Assembly (NCBI GenBank): GCA_015061765.1
Contig: SUVZ01000105.1
Coordinates: 1 to 10,402, forward strand
Length of the DNA: 10,402 bases
Source: Lentisphaerota bacterium
Lineage (GTDB): Bacteria > Verrucomicrobiota > Kiritimatiellia > RFP12 > UBA1067
Direction of reading: 5' to 3'
Both the position numbers and the translations under genes were made by a program. This document shows, one piece after another, positions 1 to 6,666 of this stretch; positions within the stretch are counted from its first letter, which is position 1, and every line of letters begins with the position of its first letter. Below the pieces are notes generated by a model. It saw nothing but the letters and a program-made list of their open reading frames with translations, was not told where the DNA came from and did not search any database.

Positions 1-135
1 GCCGCCATACTGCGTTCCGGAGCCTTCTGTTCCTATGAAAAGATCCACATAATCGAGGGCAGACTTCCCCTCCGCCGATGCAACCATGCCGACGGCTACG
101 CATGCCGCCAATACCATATTTCTTGCAGTTTTCAT
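1..135 (-). CDS. GH92-family glycosidase (putative alpha-mannosidase), N-terminal fragment cut by the window edge
   Basis: Only the first 45 codons are present; the gene runs off the window at position 1. Residues 1 to about 21 (MKTARNMVLAACVAVGMVAS) form a signal peptide with basic residues K2 and R5, a hydrophobic core, and a likely cleavage after ASA, so the product is exported. It is followed by DYVDLFIGTEGSGTQYGG, which matches the opening motif of glycoside hydrolase family 92 proteins (usually close to YVNPFIGT, then a Gly-rich stretch). Known GH92 enzymes are calcium-dependent exo-alpha-mannosidases acting on N-glycans and related mannosides, usually 700-800 residues long; the catalytic part is not visible here. 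The ATG at 135 is chosen because AAGGAG lies 6 bases upstream and the signal peptide starts there. It begins 11 bases after the stop of the DUF4838 gene, so it is the most downstream operon gene seen. The family call rests on one motif, so a distant relative is possible. Confidence 0.72.
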   Translation of the reverse strand, partial: MKTARNMVLAACVAVGMVASAEGKSALDYVDLFIGTEGSGTQYGG

Positions 136-141
136 CCGTTT

Positions 142-147
142 CTCCTT
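142..147 (-). promoter_or_regulatory. Ribosome binding site for the GH92 gene
   Basis: The minus strand reads AAGGAG followed by six bases and the ATG at 135. This is a strong Shine-Dalgarno match at normal spacing. Its first base is shared with the TGA stop of the upstream DUF4838 gene (147-149), so translation of the two genes is closely linked. Confidence 0.75.
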
Positions 148-2420
148 CATTGAAATTTCTCGCTGATCTCCAGCCTGTCAATCTCCACGTCGCCCTGCAC
201 GAAAAGACACAGACCGTCCATTGTCGGCAGTGGTATCTTCTGCAGTTCCGAAAATTCATACTCTCCGATGTCGTACCACGCCCAATCGTCCTGCATTTTC
301 TCGCGCGGAATCTCGAGTCTGCGGCGTCCCTTGGTGCGCGGAAGCCAGCGCACATGCAATCCTGCGGCGAATCCGTAGGGATCGGCGGCGACGCCCAGAC
401 GAGGAACGGTCGGTGATTTTGGACGCAATCTTGCACGCACTCGATATTTCACGCCATCATCAACGGCAAATTCCCTTATCGGCTTCTGCCAGAGCCGGTC
501 AATGTTTACACACACCATATCATTGGTGGACAGCACCGCCGAACCATTTCCGTTCTCAGAAGGCTTCCATCCGGCGATGCCGCGAAAATGTTCCATCATC
601 AACTTGTGTCTGATGCGGTAATCCTCGGAGAGCGCAATTGTCCGCCTGCTTGCCTTCGCCTCGTCGAAATGCGCCACCAGTTCCGCAGCAACTGGCTTTA
701 TCGCCTCCATCGCGACAATGTGCGGAGCGGCATTCGTCGCAATCCACACGGTTTTGTATCCACGCTCGTACAGTCGCTTCAATTTCACGTAGATTGCGGG
801 AAGTGCGCCCATGCGTACGTTGTATTCATATTTCGGCTTACCCTTCACCGCCGCTTCCGCTTCACGCCAAAGTTCAATCCATTCATCCAGTTTCGCATCG
901 CTCAATTGAGGCAGGTTCTCGCCGTAGATTCCGGTAGAGGCAGGTTCCGCATCCGGATCCGGATTGTGCTCGTTCCTGATTCCGAAAGAAGCGTAAAGCT
1001 CATTGAGATACCGCCGTGCAAACGGTGCCGCCGGACCGTAGTAACCTTTCATAAACCGGTCTATCAGCACCTCGACATCCCGATCCGGATTCCACATCAA
1101 CTTGGACTGCAGATAGCACTTCAACTCCGCGAACTCGCCATGATGCCCGTTGCTGTCACACTGGTCGTACAGCCATCTCGCCCCGCACTCGCGGAAAAAC
1201 CTGTAGTTTCCGGCCATCGTGTATATGTTTGGAAACGGGAAAAGATAATTGCGGAAGTTCGTTCCGTAGTTGTAGATGAACAGATTCCGGCATATCTTTC
1301 CCCAGCCGCGCAGATCTTCACGGAAGGCCGCCGTATGGTCATGACGGGATTCCGCAAACGGGACGGAGAAGGAGCACTCGAACGAACAGAGGCACACCGC
1401 CACATTATGCCGAGGTCTCACGGTTTTTGGCGGCCTGCGGGAAAACATGTAGGCAAGCGTCTCGATCATCGCATCCGGAAATTCTTTCTCGACCAATTCC
1501 GCCACGGCATTGACGAATTTGAGGTTGGGACCTGCGGGAGAGCCTTCGGCATCCGTGCAGGCCGAGCATTCTGCGCACGTGCAGTAATTGCGCCAGTCGT
1601 TCTGGCTCAGTCCAACCATCTTCGCCTTGGGTTCGGCGCGCAGTCTTTTCTTGATTTCTTCCGCCACAAACGCAACCAGTTCCCGATTGGACCAGCAGAG
1701 CTGCGATCTCTCACCGACGCGCCGTCCGTTGATCTCGCTGAACCATTCCGGATGTTTCTCGAAATGCTCTTTGGGTGGAACGAGCTTTTCAAACGTGTGG
1801 CAGATTCCCAGCCCCTTTGCAAACGGCACCGCCGTGCCGCCATACAGAGGAATCTTGCGCCACTGTCCATTGAAGCGCCGCCGGGCGGCAAAAACGGCAT
1901 TGCCCTGCCTTTTGGCGAAACGGTCGCCGATGATGCAGTGTCGCCAACTCGCTTCACGCTGTTCAAACGCCGGAGCATCGGAAAAATCGAGATTTCCGGG
2001 AACAGAAAACGTCTGCCGTTTAGGGATCCGGTTGCACCACGGGGCGAACCAGTCGCAATCGCCGAAACGCTCCAAAACCTCATATACGCCATACAGCACA
2101 CCACGACTCCCTCCGCCTGTAATGTACAGATTCCCGCCGTCCGCCCTCAGACGGAAAGCGTCTTCCTGCGGCGACGCGGGATCGCAGCCAAGCACAACAG
2201 CCTTCTCAGAAGGCAGACCCTCCACCGTCTTCAGTTCAACGCCGGTCATGAGCTTGACATGACTGCACAGCTCACGGGCGGCAAAGCGAACGGTATCGTC
2301 GGCGTTCGTCGCCACGGAAACGACGCATCTGGCCGGTTCTCCGCGCTGCGCAAGAACCAATGATTCACCTGCTGCACTGACATGCGCAGCCAACGCGGCA
2401 GCTATAACGAAAATCATCAT
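147..2420 (-). CDS. Exported DUF4838 (GH163-like) glycoside hydrolase with cysteine cluster and C-terminal beta domain
   Basis: A 757-residue predicted exported protein. Residues 1-17 form a hydrophobic signal sequence ending VSA/A, but with no Lys or Arg before the core. Residues 20-142 are the alpha/beta N-terminal domain common to DUF4838 and some GH20/GH67 proteins, ending in GVLYGVYEVLERFG (107-120). Residues about 150-480 are the DUF4838 core. Key points are CHTFEKLVPP (207-216), HPEWFSEINGRR (223-234), SQLC (239-242), the conserved Asn-Asp at 274-275, a cysteine cluster C280/C282/C285/C288, and LMWNP (441-445) then YYGPAAP (460-466). Residues about 615-757 look like a beta-sandwich, possibly sugar-binding. 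The founding GH163 member is, from memory, an endo-beta-N-acetylglucosaminidase acting on N-glycans; whether this protein shares that activity is inference. The start overlaps the stop of the GH123-like gene by ATGA and has no clear Shine-Dalgarno, suggesting coupled translation. There are 21 cysteines, many for an exported enzyme. No alternative start exists upstream: an in-frame TGA lies at 2466-2468. Confidence 0.85.
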   Translation of the reverse strand: MMIFVIAAALAAHVSAAGESLVLAQRGEPARCVVSVATNADDTVRFAARELCSHVKLMTGVELKTVEGLPSEKAVVLGCDPASPQEDAFRLRADGGNLYITGGGSRGVLYGVYEVLERFGDCDWFAPWCNRIPKRQTFSVPGNLDFSDAPAFEQREASWRHCIIGDRFAKRQGNAVFAARRRFNGQWRKIPLYGGTAVPFAKGLGICHTFEKLVPPKEHFEKHPEWFSEINGRRVGERSQLCWSNRELVAFVAEEIKKRLRAEPKAKMVGLSQNDWRNYCTCAECSACTDAEGSPAGPNLKFVNAVAELVEKEFPDAMIETLAYMFSRRPPKTVRPRHNVAVCLCSFECSFSVPFAESRHDHTAAFREDLRGWGKICRNLFIYNYGTNFRNYLFPFPNIYTMAGNYRFFRECGARWLYDQCDSNGHHGEFAELKCYLQSKLMWNPDRDVEVLIDRFMKGYYGPAAPFARRYLNELYASFGIRNEHNPDPDAEPASTGIYGENLPQLSDAKLDEWIELWREAEAAVKGKPKYEYNVRMGALPAIYVKLKRLYERGYKTVWIATNAAPHIVAMEAIKPVAAELVAHFDEAKASRRTIALSEDYRIRHKLMMEHFRGIAGWKPSENGNGSAVLSTNDMVCVNIDRLWQKPIREFAVDDGVKYRVRARLRPKSPTVPRLGVAADPYGFAAGLHVRWLPRTKGRRRLEIPREKMQDDWAWYDIGEYEFSELQKIPLPTMDGLCLFVQGDVEIDRLEISEKFQ

Positions 2421-4654
2421 GGGGCAAGCGTCCGGGCTATATTCACGAGACGAACGCGAATCTTCTCAAAATCCCCGCGCGGCACATCAGCGTCACGGAT
2501 CAGTCGTTCGAGCTTGGCTTTGATCTTGGAGACATCCTCTCCGCGACTCTCCCGTTCTGCCAATCTCATGCGGCACCACTTGAGAAGCTTGAAATCCACA
2601 AGGCCCTGATACCATGCCTCAAGTCTTCTCGACGGCGCGACCTGTCCAGTGCGTGGATTGCGGAATGCGCAGTTGTAGTCGGAGACATTCGTCCCTTTTG
2701 CATTGGTGTCATACGAATCAAACGGATCGCCCGTGCAGGCCGTGAGCCCATAAACGGAAGCCGAACCATCAAAACCGTTGGCCGCGTTACCCCAGAAAAC
2801 CCGACGGTACTGATGAACGGTATTCTGCTTAACGTAGATCGTGTAGCTCCATATCTCCTTGCCGCTTTCGCGGTAGCGTTTTGCGATATCAGGATCCTCT
2901 GTGCCGTTGAGCATGCGGCGCAGGTACGGTTCAAGAACATCGTAGAGATCAAGATACTGCTGAAGATATTCCGGCTCATTCGCCCACGGGTTGCAGAAAA
3001 GGCGCAGTTTAGGATCGACGGAACGGATGTATTTCGCGCCCTCAATCGCCGCCCAAGCCTTTGTTTTGGGATCGGAAGGATCACCCTTCGGCTCGTCAAG
3101 CGTAGAAAGCATCATGCGGTCGTAGCCTATGCCGTGCTTCTCGCGCAGATGCTTTACAACAGCCTTTATCCGCTTGCCGTACTCTACCTTCCATTCCGGT
3201 TCGAGGAACTTGAGCTTGCGTCCATCGTGCGTCTTGAAACCAGCCCAGTTGGGAAACATAGAATAGAGCATTATGCGCATTTTTCTCTTCGGAAGACCTC
3301 CCGCCTCGAACGCCGCTAGTTTCGCATCGAGTTCGGAGAAATCAATATTTCCATTGGCATCGGCCGGGGGATAATGAACATGCGGTGCGATGGTAAGCAC
3401 ATTGAAATCGTACTCGGCGCTGATCGGTACAGCCTGCGTACGATGGCTCTGTGCATAGAAGAAGACCGGCATGTCGATTTCACGCAGATCCGGCTCCTCC
3501 ACAGTCAGCTGCAAAGTGACTCGCTTCTTCTCGAATCCCGAATATCCAGGATGGAGCAGAATCTTCGCAAGATGCTTTCCCGGCTGAAGATGTGTACAGT
3601 CCACATCCGCCCAGACAATCGCAGTGGAACGCGGTGCTATGCGCAGGACGCCGCCTATCGGAAGCTCAAAGATCGGATCCGGAATCCGCTCTCCGCCCCT
3701 GAGTTCAAGATACCCCACTTCGCGCAGACGGAGATTCTTGACAAGTCCATCCGAACCCGAAATGACGTTCAGGTTGTAGAGAGCGGGACTATCGGCAAGG
3801 TTCGATACACGGAACGAACACACAGCCCTCGATCCACGATACCCCGAGAACGCAATCTTTTCCAGTTCCTTCATATGCACCGGCGGCGCAACTTCCGGGA
3901 GTGTATCATCCCAAATTGCGTCACCCCACAGGAATGTCTTTTTGGATATGTTCTCCTCAAGTGGAGGAATCGGTTTCTCAGATTCAACATGTCCAAGCTT
4001 GAGACGGACGAACTTTTCCGGTGCAGGGAGCTCCCGGTTCGTCGGGGCGAGAGAGCTCAATCCTCCGCAGCTTGCGCCTCGACGAATCACGTTGCAACGC
4101 CATACTGCAGCGCTCGCCCCCGCTCCAAACGATGCGCGGGGAATTGAGAACTCAACAAGAACACTATGCTTTCCTACATCAACGGCAGCCTTGATATCAC
4201 GGGGAGCCCAAACTCTTTCCTTAAGCGTATCGGTATGATATGCGGACGTTGTCGCTTTTTCCGACATGTTCACAGCGACGCAGAACACCACATCCCCTTT
4301 TGGACGAAAATGGAATTCGATCTTTTCGTCCGCCCCCGGCGGCACGTCCGCCGGATACGGCGCGATGACGCTTCCGGTGATGTTCGACGGATCGACAAAG
4401 AAGCACACTTTCGTATTGCAGCCTGTGAACTTTTTGTCCGGAACGAGATAAAGCCCGTTCACCTCCTTGCTTTCCGGATCCATGACCCTGAATGGTGCGC
4501 TCCATTCCGCGCCGACATACGCCTGCTCGACAAGGTCCGCGTCTATCTTGAACGGGAACGACGGTTTTATCGCATTTATGTCATTCTGAGCGGCATGAGC
4601 TGCGCACACTGCCACGGCAGCAAGCGCAGCGGACATTATATTTTCAAGTTTCAT
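2417..4654 (-). CDS. Exported GH123/DUF4091-type glycosidase with CBM9-like N-terminal domain
   Basis: A 745-residue predicted exported protein. Residues 1-21 form a signal peptide, cut near AHA/A. Residues about 30-190 resemble a CBM9-like beta-sandwich: an opening IDADLVEQAY (37-46) and a closing VEFSIPRASFG (167-177) with WRCNVIRRG (185-193), as in many CBM9-type domains. Residues about 240-390 look like the beta domain that precedes the barrel in GH123 proteins, with FSGYRGSRAVCSFRVSN (269-285). Residues about 395-690 are the DUF4091/GH123 barrel: MLSTLDEPKG (515-524) carries the adjacent Asp520-Glu521 expected of this family, where Asp orients the substrate N-acetyl group and Glu is the acid/base. 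PSRRLEAWYQGLVDFKLL (674-691) is a typical DUF4091 ending. Characterised GH123 enzymes release beta-linked N-acetylgalactosamine and are about 550-600 residues; the extra length here is the N-terminal domain. It overlaps both neighbours by 4 bases (ATGA), indicating coupled translation; only a weak purine-rich stretch precedes the ATG. DUF4091 is wider than GH123, so the exact substrate is unproven. Confidence 0.82.
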   Translation of the reverse strand: MKLENIMSAALAAVAVCAAHAAQNDINAIKPSFPFKIDADLVEQAYVGAEWSAPFRVMDPESKEVNGLYLVPDKKFTGCNTKVCFFVDPSNITGSVIAPYPADVPPGADEKIEFHFRPKGDVVFCVAVNMSEKATTSAYHTDTLKERVWAPRDIKAAVDVGKHSVLVEFSIPRASFGAGASAAVWRCNVIRRGASCGGLSSLAPTNRELPAPEKFVRLKLGHVESEKPIPPLEENISKKTFLWGDAIWDDTLPEVAPPVHMKELEKIAFSGYRGSRAVCSFRVSNLADSPALYNLNVISGSDGLVKNLRLREVGYLELRGGERIPDPIFELPIGGVLRIAPRSTAIVWADVDCTHLQPGKHLAKILLHPGYSGFEKKRVTLQLTVEEPDLREIDMPVFFYAQSHRTQAVPISAEYDFNVLTIAPHVHYPPADANGNIDFSELDAKLAAFEAGGLPKRKMRIMLYSMFPNWAGFKTHDGRKLKFLEPEWKVEYGKRIKAVVKHLREKHGIGYDRMMLSTLDEPKGDPSDPKTKAWAAIEGAKYIRSVDPKLRLFCNPWANEPEYLQQYLDLYDVLEPYLRRMLNGTEDPDIAKRYRESGKEIWSYTIYVKQNTVHQYRRVFWGNAANGFDGSASVYGLTACTGDPFDSYDTNAKGTNVSDYNCAFRNPRTGQVAPSRRLEAWYQGLVDFKLLKWCRMRLAERESRGEDVSKIKAKLERLIRDADVPRGDFEKIRVRLVNIARTLAP

Positions 4655-6648
4655 TCCGCATCCCCTCTGCCGACACGCATGAACTTTATATTGCCCGTGG
4701 CATGTTCATCTATTTCGCAGCCGAAGGAAAGGAGATAGAGTTTCAGAAGATCGTATTCCTTTTCGACACGTTCGCGGATCTCCATGTCTTTCGTTCCGTA
4801 CGCAGCATCGCGTGCGGCTTGGAGATGCGCGATGAGCGGAACGGCATTCTTCGCCGCCTGCTTCGCACTCGTCGTCATGAAAAGGCGCTCTGCATAGCGA
4901 CCGAGCGGCGACTTCCAGTTCCAAGCGAAGCACCATTCCCCTGACGCCGTCGGAGAGTCGCCGGAAACATCGCCATTGGAGGGCTTCTCGCCGGGATGGG
5001 AACTCTTACGGATGCATTCATCCTTGAGAAGGAAATACTTCGCCATGTGGGGGGCGGCCGCCGATCCGTAATGGTTGCGGCAATAGAGCGCGACTATGTC
5101 CTCAAGCTTCTCGTTGGGATTCCAGCCGAGGCGGGCCAACGTGAAATGCGTAAGCGCGTTCGCATCCCAGTAGCGCTCGTAACGGCTGTTCACCGAGAAC
5201 CGCGCATTGGACTGGAACGCTCCCTCTATCACATTCGCACCGTTCGGTCCGTCCGGCGCCGTTTCGGGGGACATGCCCATCAGTCCGAGCTTGTGGTAGT
5301 AGCGGACCTCCTCGACAACTTCGTAGAGCGGCATCAGCGAGTAGTTCCTGTTCGGACAGCTGTAGTAGTCGCGCACGAACAGGTTTTTCGTCCTTGCCGC
5401 CCAGCCGCGAAGGCACTCGTCCATGAAACGGTTGCGCGGGCAGTTTGGATCGAATATCGGATGATGGCAGCACTTGTAGAGCGGAGCGAAGGAAATGATC
5501 AGATTGGGGTCGATCTCGCAGTCCGGCGGCTGGAGCATGCAGAAGTGATAGGCGTACACCTGAAGCTTCGTACCGGGCCACACCTTGTTGACGCGGCGGA
5601 CAACCTCGTTCGCCGCCTTGATGTAGCGCGTGGACCATGTGCGCGGACGCTTTGAGCCTGGTTTTGGGAAATCCTTCGGCGAGTCCATCTTGAGGTCGAG
5701 GGGATCCTCGCTCCATCCGAATCTGTTCTTCGGATTCTTCCAGGAGTCATTGTATCCGAAAGGAAGCGAATCGATATCGGGATGGGCGCGGCGGAACTCG
5801 ATGAGCCGCTTCACGATGAGATCTATAACCTCCGGATTACCCAGCGAGAGCTGCGCCCCCTTCTCTGCCCAGCTGCGTTTGCCATCTATCAGAGAATAGT
5901 ATTCGGGATGCGTCTTGGCGAATTCCCTCGGCGGAACCAGACGGTGAAACGCATGACCTCCCATGTACTTGAAGAATCCGTAAGGCGCCTTCGCCCAGCC
6001 GATCTCGGATGTCCCGAGCAGATCGCCGCCACCGCCGCCGGCGGACATCAGCACGCGGCTCAACCATTTGTTCATCGACTCGTGGGGACGCACGCTCTGG
6101 TAGCCGCATGCTCCAAGTCCACGATAGGAAAATGCCGGTCTTTCACTGTAGGGGATGGCTATAGGCTTGCAGTCTGGATATCGCTCGGGGAAGTCGAGTC
6201 CTACAAATGGACGCGTAGCAACTACACCAAAGGACTTCTCGAACATTTTGTAAACACCATTCAGAACACCGCGCGATGAATATGCGCAAAGCATGAAGTG
6301 GCGTTCGCTCGTCCTCGCCAGAAGAAACCCTTCTCGGCCAAGGGTCTTGAAGCTGTGTCCGTGCTTGGCCATTGTCGCATCTGCAAGCTCGCAGGACTCA
6401 TTTCCTGCTATTGCGAGGTTAAGCGTGAAAAGCCCTGTCCGCCCCGTGTAATCGGTCGTTTTCATCACCGCATTCATGTACGCTATGAACTCGTCCAGCG
6501 CGTAGGTTATCGTCTGGTCGTAGCTCATGCGCGCGAGCTGAACCTGGGGACGCCCCTTTATCACCATCCTGAACGAATCCGACTTTCCGGAATCAGCATA
6601 GCCGACAAAAGACAGCGCCGTCAACGCTGTGAACAGAATCTTCCTCAT
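4651..6648 (-). CDS. Exported DUF4838 (GH163-like) glycoside hydrolase, paralogue without the cysteine cluster
   Basis: A 665-residue predicted exported protein. Residues 1-18 (MRKILFTALTALSFVGYA) are a signal peptide with R2 and K3. Residues 25-166 form the N-terminal alpha/beta domain, including SSRGVLNGVYKMFEKSFG (124-141). The DUF4838 core, about 170-545, aligns by eye with the paralogue at 147-2420: GHAFHRLVPP (231-240), HPEYYSLIDGKR (247-258), AQLSLGNPEV (265-274), Asn-Asp at 300-301, LQVYAYHF (362-369), LRGW (413-416), RLGWNP (506-511) and HYGSAAAP (526-533). The Asn-Asp is followed by SWKNPKNRFGWSED rather than a Cys-rich loop, so any disulfide or metal site there is lost. It ends soon after a helical segment (590-640) and lacks the extra beta domain of the paralogue. 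The role is probably hydrolysis of a complex glycan outside the cytoplasm; GH163-like endo-beta-N-acetylglucosaminidase activity is possible but unproven. The ATG at 6648 has GAGG 5 bases upstream and follows the stop of the large beta-rich gene by 18 bases. Confidence 0.82.
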   Translation of the reverse strand: MRKILFTALTALSFVGYADSGKSDSFRMVIKGRPQVQLARMSYDQTITYALDEFIAYMNAVMKTTDYTGRTGLFTLNLAIAGNESCELADATMAKHGHSFKTLGREGFLLARTSERHFMLCAYSSRGVLNGVYKMFEKSFGVVATRPFVGLDFPERYPDCKPIAIPYSERPAFSYRGLGACGYQSVRPHESMNKWLSRVLMSAGGGGGDLLGTSEIGWAKAPYGFFKYMGGHAFHRLVPPREFAKTHPEYYSLIDGKRSWAEKGAQLSLGNPEVIDLIVKRLIEFRRAHPDIDSLPFGYNDSWKNPKNRFGWSEDPLDLKMDSPKDFPKPGSKRPRTWSTRYIKAANEVVRRVNKVWPGTKLQVYAYHFCMLQPPDCEIDPNLIISFAPLYKCCHHPIFDPNCPRNRFMDECLRGWAARTKNLFVRDYYSCPNRNYSLMPLYEVVEEVRYYHKLGLMGMSPETAPDGPNGANVIEGAFQSNARFSVNSRYERYWDANALTHFTLARLGWNPNEKLEDIVALYCRNHYGSAAAPHMAKYFLLKDECIRKSSHPGEKPSNGDVSGDSPTASGEWCFAWNWKSPLGRYAERLFMTTSAKQAAKNAVPLIAHLQAARDAAYGTKDMEIRERVEKEYDLLKLYLLSFGCEIDEHATGNIKFMRVGRGDAE

Positions 6649-6653
6649 TTTTG

Positions 6654-6657
6654 CCTC
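6654..6657 (-). promoter_or_regulatory. Ribosome binding site for the DUF4838 gene at 4651-6648
   Basis: The minus strand reads GAGG, five bases, then ATG, inside the 18-base gap after the TAA stop of the large upstream gene (6667-6669). A short but well-spaced Shine-Dalgarno that supports the start at 6648. Confidence 0.6.
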
Positions 6658-6666
6658 AAACCTTAT

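Noticed and set aside
588..2363. A 591-codon open frame on the plus strand opposite the DUF4838 gene
   Set aside because: It is fully antisense to a gene with clear family motifs and a signal peptide. Its translation is rich in Arg, His and Pro with no recognisable domain, as expected of a shadow frame.
6649..6666. Possible promoter or terminator between the large gene and the DUF4838 gene
   Set aside because: Only 18 bases are available, holding a ribosome binding site and no hairpin or -10/-35 pair.
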